Positions 49,293-58,334 of a stretch of 64,000 nt of DNA are shown here, piece by piece. Position 1 is the first letter of the stretch. Every line of letters begins with the position of its first letter. Under the pieces are notes generated by a model. The model was not told the origin of the DNA. It worked only from the letters and a program-made list of their open reading frames with translations, and searched no databases. Made by a program: the position numbers and the translations under genes. This DNA is from Flavobacterium magnum (lineage in GTDB: Bacteria; Bacteroidota; Bacteroidia; Flavobacteriales; Flavobacteriaceae): NCBI RefSeq assembly GCF_003055625.1, contig NZ_CP028811.1:1860001-1924000 (forward strand), read 5' to 3'.

Positions 49293-50702
49293 ATGAATCA
49301 AATAACCGATGGTACGATAATCGCCGCGTTGCAGCAGATTGCTGGTCAGTCCTTTGTTTTTTCGGATGTTGACACCCTGACACACTACGGGCATGATGAA
49401 ACAGAGGATTACAGTTTTCCGCCCGGTGTCGTCGTAAAACCGGGGACAGCATCGGAGGTTTCCGCGATTATGCGACTGGCCAATGAACACCACCTCCCTG
49501 TTGTCCCGATAGGCGGCAGGACCGGTTTGAGCGGCGGTGCCTTGAGCATTCACGGCGGCATCGGGCTTTCGATGGAACGTTTCAATAAGATTATCCACAT
49601 TGATGAGCAGAATTTGCAGGTAACCGTTGAGCCGGGTGTGATTACCCAGACGCTTAGGGAACGTGTGGCAAGTACAGGGCTTTTTTATCCGGTGGATCCC
49701 AGCAGCCAGGGCAGCTGTTTCATAGGCGGGAATGTCGCCGAGAACTCGGGCGGCGCACGCGCAGTGAAATACGGTGTGACAAAAGACTATGTGCTGAATC
49801 TCGAAGTGGCGCTGCCTAATGGCGAAATCATCTGGACGGGCGCCAACACATTAAAAAATGCAACGGGCTATAACCTCACCCAGTTGATGGTTGGCAGCGA
49901 AGGGACCTTGGGCATCATCACGAAGATTGTATTGAAATTGCTGCCGGCCCATACGCATAATATCCTGATGCTGGTACCATTTTACAAGGCCGAAGAGGCT
50001 TGTGAAGCGGTCTCAGCGATTTTCAGGGCGGGAATCGTGCCGAGCGCACTCGAGTTTATGGAGCGCGATGCCATTGACTGGGCGGTACAATATGTGGATG
50101 GACTCAGTGTCGCTGTAAAGCACGGCATCGAGGCGCATTTACTGATAGAGGTGGACGGCAATCATCCCGACGTACTGTTTTCGGAAGCTGAAAAGATTAT
50201 GGCAGTGGTAGAAAATTTTGAGATTGATGAGGTGCTTTTTGCCGATACTGAAGACCAGAAAAATGCACTGTGGAAAATGCGGCGCAGCATCGCCGAAGCG
50301 GTCAAATCGAATTCGGTTTACAAGGAAGAGGATACGGTAGTGCCGCGTTATGAGTTGCCTAAGTTGCTGCGGGGCATCAAAGAAATCGGTACCAAGTACG
50401 GATTCAGATCCGTTTGCTATGGTCATGCCGGCGACGGGAACCTGCACGTAAACATCATAAAGGGCGACATGTCTGACGAGCGCTGGAAGACAGAGGTGCC
50501 GAAGGGCATCCGTGAAATCTTCAGCCTGACTGTTGCGCTAAAAGGGACGCTGTCAGGAGAGCACGGCATCGGATATGTGCAGAAAAATTATATGGACATC
50601 GCGTTCAGCGCGCCACACCTGGCTGTGATGCGCGGCATCAAGAAGGTTTTCGATCCGAACAATATATTGAATCCCGGGAAAATTTTCCCTGACCAGCACT
50701 GA
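49293..50702 (+). CDS. FAD-linked oxidase, GlcD/D-2-hydroxyacid dehydrogenase type
   Basis: 469 aa of the VAO/PCMH flavoprotein family. The FAD-binding region VVKPGTASEVSAIMRLANEH, VVPIGGRTGLSGGALSIHGGIGLSMERFNKI, and DPSSQGSCFIGGNVAENSGGARAVKYG are all typical, as is the C-terminal box CYGHAGDGNLHVNI and EHGIGYVQKNY. Such enzymes oxidise glycolate, D-lactate or related 2-hydroxy acids. No glcE/F partners are nearby, so a stand-alone D-lactate/2-hydroxyglutarate-type dehydrogenase is more likely than a GlcDEF complex. Confidence 0.92.
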   Translation: MNQITDGTIIAALQQIAGQSFVFSDVDTLTHYGHDETEDYSFPPGVVVKPGTASEVSAIMRLANEHHLPVVPIGGRTGLSGGALSIHGGIGLSMERFNKIIHIDEQNLQVTVEPGVITQTLRERVASTGLFYPVDPSSQGSCFIGGNVAENSGGARAVKYGVTKDYVLNLEVALPNGEIIWTGANTLKNATGYNLTQLMVGSEGTLGIITKIVLKLLPAHTHNILMLVPFYKAEEACEAVSAIFRAGIVPSALEFMERDAIDWAVQYVDGLSVAVKHGIEAHLLIEVDGNHPDVLFSEAEKIMAVVENFEIDEVLFADTEDQKNALWKMRRSIAEAVKSNSVYKEEDTVVPRYELPKLLRGIKEIGTKYGFRSVCYGHAGDGNLHVNIIKGDMSDERWKTEVPKGIREIFSLTVALKGTLSGEHGIGYVQKNYMDIAFSAPHLAVMRGIKKVFDPNNILNPGKIFPDQH

Positions 50703-50788
50703 CTGTAAAATACGACATTTTACGTATTGCCCGGCGCCGGGGACGAGTGTATTTTTACAAAAAATTATTAACTAATCAATTTTACATC

Positions 50789-51307
50789 ATGAAAAAATTA
50801 CTCTTAAGTGTGGCTGCCGTTCTGGCCTTTGGCGTAGTAAGTGCGCAGGATTCAGACGGAATGCGATTCGGTGCCAAAGCGGGTTTTGCCTCTTTGTCAT
50901 CAAAAGTTAAAGTGGCGGGTGTTTCTGCTAACGGTTCGGATTCCGGATTTTTCGGCGGCCTGTTTGCTGAATTCCCTATCTCGGAATCATTTGGATTTAA
51001 GCCTGAACTGCTGTATGTGGCGGTGGGCGACGTCAATCAGATCCAATTGCCTTTGCACCTGAAATATGACGTAACCGAAGGTTTTGGTTTGTTCACGGGT
51101 CCGAATCTTGGTTTTATCACCGGGGCTGAGGATGGTACAAAGTCATTCAACTACGGTATCGATTTGGGCGCGTCTTACGACATCACCGAAGAAATTGTTG
51201 CCGATGCGCGCTACAACATCGGGCTGGCGAATCTTGTGGAAAATGGCGACAGCGACAACTCAATCAAACTAAGCGGATTTTATATCGGCGTAGGGTACAG
51301 GTTCTAG
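50789..51307 (+). CDS. Outer membrane beta-barrel protein (PorT-like)
   Basis: 172 aa from the ATG at 50789 (MKKLLLSVAAVLAFGVVSAQ signal peptide); an in-frame start 14 codons upstream would precede the signal peptide and is rejected. Strands such as MRFGAKAGFASLS, FGFKPELLYVAVG and LSGFYIGVGYRF end with an aromatic C-terminal residue, as in barrels recognised by BAM. Possible promoter TTG (50727)-N20-TATTTTTA (50750), one mismatch. Confidence 0.82.
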   Translation: MKKLLLSVAAVLAFGVVSAQDSDGMRFGAKAGFASLSSKVKVAGVSANGSDSGFFGGLFAEFPISESFGFKPELLYVAVGDVNQIQLPLHLKYDVTEGFGLFTGPNLGFITGAEDGTKSFNYGIDLGASYDITEEIVADARYNIGLANLVENGDSDNSIKLSGFYIGVGYRF

Positions 51308-51324
51308 TATTTGTTTTTAGTTAT

Positions 51325-51357
51325 TAAAAAAGCCATCAGGAAACTGATGGCTTTTTC
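51325..51357. terminator. Bidirectional terminator after the barrel gene
   Basis: AAGCCATCAG (51330-51339) pairs with CTGATGGCTT (51344-51353), A6 before and T5 after. Serves the barrel gene (+) and the 36-aa gene (-). Confidence 0.85.
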
Positions 51358-51359
51358 TT

Positions 51360-51470
51360 TTAGTCCCTTTTCGGGGTGTTCTTCTTATCCCTTTTCTCCG
51401 CTTTTTTCTCCTTTGCGGTTTTCAGGGGTTCTTTCTTTGCGGTTTTCTTCGCGTCGTGACTTTTTGCCAT
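51360..51470 (-). CDS. 36-residue Lys-rich hypothetical protein
   Basis: ATG at 51470 on the minus strand opens MAKSHDAKKTAKKEP..., ending KKNTPKRD with TAA at 51360-51362; more than a third of residues are Lys or Arg. Short basic proteins beginning MAKS(N/H)DAKK occur in flavobacterial genomes by my recollection. It uses the shared terminator directly after its stop. Probably a nucleic-acid-binding or ribosome-associated small protein, but this is a guess. Confidence 0.6.
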   Translation of the reverse strand: MAKSHDAKKTAKKEPLKTAKEKKAEKRDKKNTPKRD

Positions 51471-51522
51471 GGTTGTTGGTTTTAAAAGGTTAGCTGACGT
51501 AAAAGTATAGGAAGGCTTTCTG

Positions 51523-52092
51523 TTACAATCCTAAAGCAGTCTTGATTTTCTCGTCAAAAATCATATTAAAGAGTTGCTCGTTGTCATAGTTTACAAAGGT
51601 CCACTCATTTTTTGTCGTGTCATCGGCCACCCCAATCATTACTGCAGGTCCTTCCAGCGTAAAGGTTTTGGTCGCTTTGTCGTAATTTACTTTGTCAAAC
51701 TGTGGCGCGCTTTTCAGGCCCTGTTCCATAGTGCTGACCATGCCGTCGGTCACGTCACCCTTGAGCGTCATTTTCATGCCGTTCCTGTACTTGATGACAC
51801 TGAACTTTTTTCCGTCGATCTCCTTCACATCGGTGTAGGTAAATACGGGTTTCATATCCGAGAGCGTAATGGCCATCTGTTCGTTATCGAACATGCCTTT
51901 CATCATCCCGGAAAGCGTTTCACGGTCAACGATGTCGAACACTTTAGGATAGGTGAGATCCATAATCGCATCAAAATTCATGTCGATAGAGGATTTGTAC
52001 ATTTTCTGGGTTTGTGCTTTCAGGCCGTCCAATGTCTGGGAAAAACCGGTCGAAACGGTAATGAACAATAAAAGGGCAAGGATTTTTTTCAT
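51523..52092 (-). CDS. Hypothetical exported protein
   Basis: 189 aa with a clear signal peptide (MKKILALLLFITVSTGFSQ). The mature part (TYPKVFDIVDRETLSGMMKGMF; MKMTLKGDVTDGM) looks like a compact alpha/beta fold with an SnoaL/NTF2-like feel, but I cannot assign a family. Located between the 36-aa gene and secA, same strand as secA but beyond its terminator. Confidence 0.75.
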   Translation of the reverse strand: MKKILALLLFITVSTGFSQTLDGLKAQTQKMYKSSIDMNFDAIMDLTYPKVFDIVDRETLSGMMKGMFDNEQMAITLSDMKPVFTYTDVKEIDGKKFSVIKYRNGMKMTLKGDVTDGMVSTMEQGLKSAPQFDKVNYDKATKTFTLEGPAVMIGVADDTTKNEWTFVNYDNEQLFNMIFDEKIKTALGL

Positions 52093-52127
52093 GGAGTTGA
52101 TAGTGTTATATGATTTACTAAAAATAT

Positions 52128-52165
52128 AAAAAAAATCCCCGCTGTAGTTACAATCGGGGATTTTA
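52128..52165 (-). terminator. Terminator of secA
   Basis: ATCCCCG (52135-52141) pairs with CGGGGAT (52155-52161); minus-strand T8 follows. 19 bases after the secA stop. Confidence 0.8.
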
Positions 52166-52183
52166 TATCAGATTTTATTTCGA

Positions 52184-55100
52184 TTAGTCGTTTACGATAA
52201 CCCATTCGCCTGAAGTCAGCAGCGATTCGGCTTTCTTGTACTTCATGGTTTCGGTCTTGCCACTCATCACGTGTTTCACAGTAATATTGTCATTCCTGTT
52301 GATTTTCGGGGCATCGCGCACGATTGTTTCAGTAACCTGGCGTGGTTGCGTTTGTCCTGCTTCGCGATTCATCGCAGACGATTGGTCGCTATTCGGGATC
52401 TCATCTTTTGAAGTCTGGTAGTTTTCTTTCTGCTTTACTTCCCGGGCTTCCTCGATTTTAGGAGCCTGCTGCATCGGCAGGTCGCCTTTGAACAGGAAGG
52501 ACACCACTTCTTTATTGACACCGTTCAGCATATTATTGAACAGGTTGAATGCTTCAAATTTGTAAATCAACAATGGATCCTTTTGCTCGTGGACGGCGAG
52601 CTGCACTGATTGCTTGAGCTCATCCATTTTACGCAAATGCTTCTTCCAGGCTTCGTCCACAATGGCCAGCGTGATGTTCTTCTCGAAATCGGCGATCAGC
52701 TGTTTTCCCTGTGTTTCGTATGCCTTTTTAAGATCCGTTACAACATTCAGCGTTTTAATGCCATCAGTGAATGGTACCACGATACGCTCAAATTTGTTGC
52801 CTTCGTTCTCGAAAACATTGGCAATAATCGGCATGGCTTCGCGTGCGCTGCGCTCGGTTTTTTCGTTATAGTATTGTGACGCTGATTTGTAGACTTTGGC
52901 CGTCAGTTCCGTTTCATTCTGCTGGTTGAATTCGCTTTCGCTAACCGGCGACGTGATTGAGAAATAACGGATCAGCTCGAATTCGAAATTCCTGAAATCG
53001 GAGGCTGCCTTGTTATTGGCCACGATCAGTTCGCAGGTGTCAAACATCATATTGGCGATGTCGAGTTTCAGTCTTTCGCCGTGTAAGGCATGACGCCTTC
53101 TTTTGTATACGACCTCACGTTGGGCATTCATGACATCATCATATTCCAAAAGCCTTTTACGTACACCGAAGTTGTTTTCCTCTACTTTTTTCTGGGCGCG
53201 CTCGATCGATTTGGTCATCATCGAATGCTGGATTACCTCGCCTTCCTTGAGTCCCATACGGTCCATGATCTTGGCGACCCTTTCCGATCCGAACAAACGC
53301 ATCAGGTTGTCCTCCAGCGATACATAAAATTGTGAACTACCGACGTCTCCCTGACGGCCCGCACGACCACGCAGCTGGCGGTCTACGCGACGGGAATCGT
53401 GGCGCTCCGTACCGATGATGGCCAGACCGCCTGCCTTTTTCACTTCAGGGGTCAGTTTAATATCGGTACCACGACCTGCCATATTCGTTGCGATCGTTAC
53501 GACACCGGGTTTTCCTGCCTCTTCAACGATTTGCGCTTCCTGCTTATGCATTTTGGCGTTCAGGACATTGTGCTGTACACCGCGCATTTTCAGCATGCGG
53601 CTCAGCAATTCTGAAATCTCTACCGAAGTGGTACCGATCAGTACGGGCCTTCCTGCGGCTGAGAGTTGTGTAACATCCTCAATTACCGCATTGAATTTCT
53701 CGCGTGTGGTTTTGTAGATCAGGTCATCGCGGTCAATCCTCGCCATTGGCCTATTGGTTGGGATTTCCACCACATCGAGTTTATAAATTTCCCACAATTC
53801 ACCCGCCTCAGTAACGGCTGTACCGGTCATGCCGGCCAGTTTGCTGTACATACGGAAATAATTCTGCAGCGTCACGGTTGCAAAAGTCTGCGTCGCGGCT
53901 TCAATCTTCACGTTTTCTTTCGCTTCGATTGCCTGGTGCAACCCGTCAGAATAGCGGCGGCCGTCCATAATACGCCCGGTTTGTTCGTCAACGATCAGGA
54001 TTTTGTTGTCCATGATGACATATTCCACGTCTTTTTCGAACAGCGTGTAGGCTTTAAGCAATTGGGTCAGGGTATGGATGCGTTCGCTTTTTACGCTGAA
54101 ATCCTGGAACAGCTTTTCTTTTTCCTCGGCTTCCTTATCCTTTTCAAGATTCATTTTTTCGATGCGTGCGATTTCGGTCCCGATATCAGGCAGCACGAAA
54201 AAGTGGCTGTCGGTATCTCCGGAAAGGAATTTGATACCATTGTCTGTAAGTTCAACCTGGTTGTTCTTTTCCTCAATCACAAAATACAGTGCCTCATCGA
54301 CCTTGTGCATCTCGCGGTTGTTGTCAGACATGTATTGGTTTTCGGTTTTTTGCAGCAATTGCTTGATGCCTTCTTCCGATAAGAATTTGATCAGCGCCTT
54401 GTTTTTAGGCAAACTCCTGTACGCGCGCAACAACGAAAATCCGCCATCTTTTGTATTTCCTTCTTTGATCAGTCGTTTCGCATCGGCTAAAAAACCGTTG
54501 GCCAGCTGCCTTTGCAGGTTGACGAGATTTTCGACTTTCGGACGCAGTTCATTGAATTCGTGGCGGTCGCCCTGTGGCACCGGCCCCGAAATAATCAATG
54601 GTGTCCTGGCATCATCGATCAGGACGGAATCGACCTCGTCGACAATCGCGAAATTATGCTTGCGCTGCACCAGATCAGCCGGCGAATGCGCCATATTGTC
54701 CCTTAGGTAATCAAAACCAAATTCGTTATTGGTACCATAGGTAATGTCGGCATCGTAGGCTTTTTTCCTGCCTTCTGAATTGGGTTGGTGGTTGTCGATG
54801 CAGTCTACGGTCAGTCCGTGGAACTCAAACAGCGGCGCTTTCCAGCTGCTGTCACGTTTGGCCAGATAGTCGTTCACGGTAACGAGGTGCACACCGTTTC
54901 CGGTCAATGCATTGAGGTACAATGGCAATGTGGCCACGAGGGTTTTTCCTTCACCCGTCTGCATTTCAGCGATTTTTCCCTGGTGCAGCACCATACCGCC
55001 GATGAGCTGCACATCATAGTGGATCATGTCCCAGGTGATCGCCTTTCCGGCGGCATTCCAGGAATTGGCCCAGATGGCATTGTCGCCTTCCAGCGTGATG

Positions 55101-55537
55101 TAAGGTTTTTCGGCTGAAAGTTCGCGGTCTTTCGGTGTGGCCTTTACGGTGACATTGGTATTTTCCTTGAATCGTTTGGCGGTTTCTTTCACCACGGCGA
55201 AAGCTTCCGGAAGGATGTCAAGCAAGGTTTTTTCTGAAATCTCATAAGCTTCCTTTTCAAGGGCATCGATATCGGCGTAAATGTCCTCCTTGACATCAAT
55301 ATCGTCAGTGGCCTCGACCCTGGCTTTAAGGTCTGCGATTTTTGCATCCCTGTCAGCACGGGCATCCTTGATGCGTTGCCTGAATTCTGCCGTTTTTGCG
55401 CGGAGCTCGTCGTGCGAAAGGGCTGCCATGCTGCCTTCAAGCGCTTTGATTTTAGTAAGGTAGGGCTGCAGGGACTTGACATCCTTTTCTGATTTATTTC
55501 CTACGAAAGCCTTGAGAATGCTATTTATGAAACTCAT
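52184..55537 (-). CDS. secA: Preprotein translocase ATPase SecA
   Basis: 1117 aa motor that drives preproteins through SecYEG. Walker A in MQTGEGKTLVATLPLYLNAL, DEVDSVLIDDARTPLIISG (Walker B), the preprotein cross-linking domain, GRGTDI and the helicase motif VI QLRGRAGRQGDVG are all present. It is about 200 residues longer than the E. coli protein, with insertions of the kind seen in Bacteroidota. The C-terminus ends KKAESLLTSGEWVIVND and has no CxCxxG...CH zinc finger, so it lacks the usual SecB/lipid-binding tail. Confidence 0.97.
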   Translation of the reverse strand: MSFINSILKAFVGNKSEKDVKSLQPYLTKIKALEGSMAALSHDELRAKTAEFRQRIKDARADRDAKIADLKARVEATDDIDVKEDIYADIDALEKEAYEISEKTLLDILPEAFAVVKETAKRFKENTNVTVKATPKDRELSAEKPYITLEGDNAIWANSWNAAGKAITWDMIHYDVQLIGGMVLHQGKIAEMQTGEGKTLVATLPLYLNALTGNGVHLVTVNDYLAKRDSSWKAPLFEFHGLTVDCIDNHQPNSEGRKKAYDADITYGTNNEFGFDYLRDNMAHSPADLVQRKHNFAIVDEVDSVLIDDARTPLIISGPVPQGDRHEFNELRPKVENLVNLQRQLANGFLADAKRLIKEGNTKDGGFSLLRAYRSLPKNKALIKFLSEEGIKQLLQKTENQYMSDNNREMHKVDEALYFVIEEKNNQVELTDNGIKFLSGDTDSHFFVLPDIGTEIARIEKMNLEKDKEAEEKEKLFQDFSVKSERIHTLTQLLKAYTLFEKDVEYVIMDNKILIVDEQTGRIMDGRRYSDGLHQAIEAKENVKIEAATQTFATVTLQNYFRMYSKLAGMTGTAVTEAGELWEIYKLDVVEIPTNRPMARIDRDDLIYKTTREKFNAVIEDVTQLSAAGRPVLIGTTSVEISELLSRMLKMRGVQHNVLNAKMHKQEAQIVEEAGKPGVVTIATNMAGRGTDIKLTPEVKKAGGLAIIGTERHDSRRVDRQLRGRAGRQGDVGSSQFYVSLEDNLMRLFGSERVAKIMDRMGLKEGEVIQHSMMTKSIERAQKKVEENNFGVRKRLLEYDDVMNAQREVVYKRRRHALHGERLKLDIANMMFDTCELIVANNKAASDFRNFEFELIRYFSITSPVSESEFNQQNETELTAKVYKSASQYYNEKTERSAREAMPIIANVFENEGNKFERIVVPFTDGIKTLNVVTDLKKAYETQGKQLIADFEKNITLAIVDEAWKKHLRKMDELKQSVQLAVHEQKDPLLIYKFEAFNLFNNMLNGVNKEVVSFLFKGDLPMQQAPKIEEAREVKQKENYQTSKDEIPNSDQSSAMNREAGQTQPRQVTETIVRDAPKINRNDNITVKHVMSGKTETMKYKKAESLLTSGEWVIVND

Positions 55538-55570
55538 GATTTATTTAATTTCTGTTTGTAAAAATGTGTG

Positions 55571-55578
55571 CAAATTTA
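55571..55578 (-). promoter_or_regulatory. TAnnTTTG promoter element for secA
   Basis: TAAATTTG on the minus strand, 33 bases before the secA ATG and just after the terminator of the DUF2795 gene. Confidence 0.5.
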
Positions 55579-55581
55579 AGC

Positions 55582-55606
55582 AAAAAAAAAGCCTCTTGCA
55601 GAGACT
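55582..55606 (-). terminator. Terminator of the DUF2795 gene
   Basis: AGTCTCT and AGAGGCT are complementary on the minus strand with T9 following, 21 bases after the DUF2795 stop. Confidence 0.8.
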
Positions 55607-55627
55607 TTAAGATTGATTTTTTATTTT

Positions 55628-55849
55628 TTAATATTCGTCCTCGTTCCAAAGGTAATCTTCGTCGGTAGGATAATCAGGCCATATTTCTTCCATTGATTCG
55701 TATATCTCGCCTTCATCTTCGATTGATTGCAGGTTTTCCACAACCTCAAGCGGCGCTCCTGCACGGATAGCGTAATCGATTAGCTCATCTTTGGTTGCCG
55801 GCCACGGCGCATCGCTTAAATAAGATGCCAATTCTAATGTCCAATACAT
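55628..55849 (-). CDS. DUF2795 domain protein
   Basis: 73 aa. LASYLSDAPWPATKDELIDYAIRAGAPLEVVENLQSIEDEGEIY is the DUF2795 core, a small helical fold common in Bacteroidota; the C-terminus is strongly acidic (TDEDYLWNEDEY). Function unknown. ATG at 55849; its own terminator separates it from secA. Confidence 0.88.
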   Translation of the reverse strand: MYWTLELASYLSDAPWPATKDELIDYAIRAGAPLEVVENLQSIEDEGEIYESMEEIWPDYPTDEDYLWNEDEY

Positions 55850-55993
55850 CTATAGTCGATTTTAATATTTGATGCAAAAATAATTTTTTTACTGAAAAAG
55901 TCAAGTAAAATTCGATTTATTTTAAAAAAGTTAAGAACGTCTTTGCGAAATCCCAATCGGGTCGGATTCAATTGCAGACAAATCCTCTAAAAT

Positions 55994-56563
55994 TTACTTC
56001 CTCGGGATCCATTTGACTTCGTCAGCGCGCAGGTCGGCTGTCAATTTCCGTGCCAGAACAAAAAGGTAATCTGAAAGACGGTTCAGGTAGGTTATGGCCA
56101 GTTCCGAAACCGGGTCAATATGGCTCAAATGTACTGCCAGCCTTTCCGCACGCCGGCACACGCAACGCGCAATATGACAATATGACACGGTCGTATGCCC
56201 CCCGGGCAGCACGAAATGCGTCATCTGAGGCAACTGGGAGTCCATATGGTCGATCTCAGTTTCGAGCAGTTCGACATCTTTTTCCGACAGGCCAAGATTC
56301 TGCAATCGGCGTTCGCCATTTTTCATGACTTCTTTTTCCGGCGGGGTTGCGAGGATCGCCCCTATAGTGAATAACCGATCCTGGATCTCGATCAGGATGT
56401 CTTTATACCTGACATCGATTTGCTGATCGCGTAACAGCCCGATGTAAGAATTGAGCTCGTCAACCGTGCCGTAGCTTTCAATGCGGATATGGTCTTTCGG
56501 CACGCGGGTACCGCCAAATAATGCTGTAGTCCCTTTGTCGCCGGTTTTGGTATATACTTTCAT
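55994..56563 (-). CDS. Cob(I)yrinic acid a,c-diamide adenosyltransferase (PduO type)
   Basis: 189 aa, PduO/MMAB-type ATP:cob(I)alamin adenosyltransferase: N-terminal ATP site TKTGDKGTTALFGGTRVPKD, then RIESYGTVDELNSYIGLLRD and the C-terminal CRRAERLAV and YLNRLSDYLFVLAR boxes. It makes adenosylcobalamin and hands it to methylmalonyl-CoA mutase, linking it to mutAB and meaB in this window. 56 bases upstream of it is the ABC ATPase gene, probably co-transcribed. Confidence 0.94.
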   Translation of the reverse strand: MKVYTKTGDKGTTALFGGTRVPKDHIRIESYGTVDELNSYIGLLRDQQIDVRYKDILIEIQDRLFTIGAILATPPEKEVMKNGERRLQNLGLSEKDVELLETEIDHMDSQLPQMTHFVLPGGHTTVSYCHIARCVCRRAERLAVHLSHIDPVSELAITYLNRLSDYLFVLARKLTADLRADEVKWIPRK

Positions 56564-56619
56564 TATGACTTGATGGGGAAAATTGAAAACAGATTATCGT
56601 AAACAATTCACCCTGTTTA

Positions 56620-57315
56620 TTATTGAACGTTATTTTTTGTATCGCTTTCAATGACGCCGTCCCGCAGGCGGATCACCCGATGGGCGTAGGCCGCAATATC
56701 TTCTTCATGGGTGACCAGTATGACGGTGTTGCCGTTTTTATGGATGTCGTCAAAAAGCTTCATGATTTCGACGGACGTTTTGCTGTCCAGATTTCCTGTT
56801 GGCTCGTCAGCCAGTATGATTGATGGTGTATTAACCAATGCCCTGGCAATCGCGACCCGTTGCCGCTGCCCGCCCGAAAGCTGGTTGGGCTGGTGGTCCA
56901 TGCGGTCGGCGAGGTTGACCTGTGCGAGCACTTCCTTTGCGCGTTTGTGGCGTTCTGATTTGGAAAAGCCGGCGTAAATCATCGGCAGCGCCACATTGTC
57001 CAGTGCGGTGGTCCTCGGTAACAGGTTAAAGGTCTGGAACACAAAACCTATTTCCTTGTTCCGGATTTCGGCCAGCTCATTATCGCCCATGTGGCTCACG
57101 TTTTTACCATTAAGGATATAGGTGCCTGACGTGGGTGTATCAAGGCAGCCCAATAGGTTCATGAGGGTCGATTTCCCTGAGCCCGACGGTCCCATCAATG
57201 CAACGTATTCACCCTTGCTTATTTCGAGGTCGATGCCTTTAAGTACATACACGGTTTCATTTCCCAGCGCGAAATTCCGCGTGATGTCCTTGATACTTAT
57301 TAATGGTGACGCCAT
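56620..57315 (-). CDS. ABC transporter ATP-binding protein (LolD/MacB type)
   Basis: 231 aa. Walker [10 protein letters not shown] at 42-50, [17 protein letters not shown], Walker [13 protein letters not shown] and the H-loop VTHEED. The closest families are LolD, MacB and FtsE ATPases, which work with FtsX-type permeases; no permease gene is next to it here, so the partner must be elsewhere. Confidence 0.9.
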   Translation of the reverse strand: MASPLISIKDITRNFALGNETVYVLKGIDLEISKGEYVALMGPSGSGKSTLMNLLGCLDTPTSGTYILNGKNVSHMGDNELAEIRNKEIGFVFQTFNLLPRTTALDNVALPMIYAGFSKSERHKRAKEVLAQVNLADRMDHQPNQLSGGQRQRVAIARALVNTPSIILADEPTGNLDSKTSVEIMKLFDDIHKNGNTVILVTHEEDIAAYAHRVIRLRDGVIESDTKNNVQ

Positions 57316-57430
57316 ACTTTTAATTTGAGATAAAAGTAAACAATTTGTTTCAAAGACAAACCAAACGGAGCTATACTGAAATGTTATAATATTTGGAGGC
57401 TTAATGGAAATGTTTTCAGGAAACCGATGG

Positions 57431-57438
57431 GTAATTTT
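57431..57438 (+). promoter_or_regulatory. TAnnTTTG promoter element for the DUF6565 lipoprotein
   Basis: TAATTTTG, 31 bases before the ATG at 57470. Confidence 0.5.
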
Positions 57439-57469
57439 GGGATATTAAAAATCAAAACAATCTAATTTT

Positions 57470-58147
57470 ATGAAAACGAATTATTTATTATCGGGGTTTG
57501 CTGTGATGGCATTGGGTTTTGCTTCCTGCAAAAGTGATGGTGAGCAAAAAGCCGAAAAGACGGTGGACAGTTATGAAAAATATGCAGATTCAGTAAGCAG
57601 CGTTGCCGTAGCCGATGCTAAGACAAACTGGGCTGCTATTGAAGCTGAGTACAGCCAGCGTACTGCGGAAGCCGAAGCGGCATTGGCGGAATTCAAGGAC
57701 AAGGCAGCTGCCGAAGCCAGGATTGAAAAAGCCAAGGCGAAATACACCGAGCTTAAAACACAGGTTGACGCAGAAGTAGCAAAAACGGCCACCGCTGCAT
57801 CTACGACGCCGGACAGGAAGCAGGTATTGCGTGACTCTTATTTTGGAGCGGGTAAAATTGGCGAGGACATGAACTTTTCATGGGTAAACAAAGACAACAT
57901 CCTGAAAGTTTACAACGATTTCTACAACGAATTTGACGCCAACAAGGATTCTTACTCAAGAGAAGATTTTGACGAGATCAAAGCCATGTATGAAGCATTG
58001 GACGCCCACAAAAATACGGTAGAGAAAGAAGGTCTTTCTTCACGTGATAACAGGAAAATCGCTGAACTTAAATTTAAGTTCGCCCCTAAGTTCAAATGGG
58101 AACGTATGGGTGCCAAGGCTGAGGAAAACGCCGACGCAAAAAAATAA
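57470..58147 (+). CDS. DUF6565 family lipoprotein
   Basis: 225 aa, lipobox GFASC with C20 followed by KSDGEQKAEK. A helical, Ala/Lys/Glu-rich N-terminal region (coiled coil about 50-110) and a C-terminal region with SWVNKDNILKVYNDFYNEFDANKDSYSREDFDEIKAMYEALDAHKN, which resembles the DUF6565 family. Possibly a periplasmic/outer-membrane structural protein. Followed by three hairpins in a row. Confidence 0.75.
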   Translation: MKTNYLLSGFAVMALGFASCKSDGEQKAEKTVDSYEKYADSVSSVAVADAKTNWAAIEAEYSQRTAEAEAALAEFKDKAAAEARIEKAKAKYTELKTQVDAEVAKTATAASTTPDRKQVLRDSYFGAGKIGEDMNFSWVNKDNILKVYNDFYNEFDANKDSYSREDFDEIKAMYEALDAHKNTVEKEGLSSRDNRKIAELKFKFAPKFKWERMGAKAEENADAKK

Positions 58148-58152
58148 ATCAT

Positions 58153-58179
58153 CAATGGCATCCTGCAGGGTGCCATTTT
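58153..58179 (+). terminator. Terminator after the DUF6565 lipoprotein
   Basis: AATGGCA (58153-58159) pairs with TGCCATT (58170-58176), then TTTTG. Confidence 0.75.
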
Positions 58180-58201
58180 TGTTTATCATACCTTCATTTT
58201 G

Positions 58202-58223
58202 ACGTGTACTCTAAAGTACACGT
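58202..58223. repeat. Perfect 9-bp inverted repeat
   Basis: ACGTGTACT (58202-58210), loop CTAA, AGTACACGT (58215-58223). No T run follows, so it is not a standard terminator; it could be an operator or a transcript-stabilising hairpin. Confidence 0.55.
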
Positions 58224-58230
58224 ATTTAAG

Positions 58231-58263
58231 AAATCCGCCACTAATTCAGTGGCGATTTTTTTT
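58231..58263 (+). terminator. Second terminator before the RCC1 gene
   Basis: CGCCACT (58236-58242) pairs with AGTGGCG (58248-58254), followed by ATTTTTTTT. With the preceding two hairpins it insulates the RCC1 gene from the upstream lipoprotein gene. Confidence 0.75.
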
Positions 58264-58334
58264 AAATTTAAACTTATTGTAAATTATTAGTAAAAGTTTA
58301 GTAATTTTAAGTTTTTATTAACGAACGCTTTACG

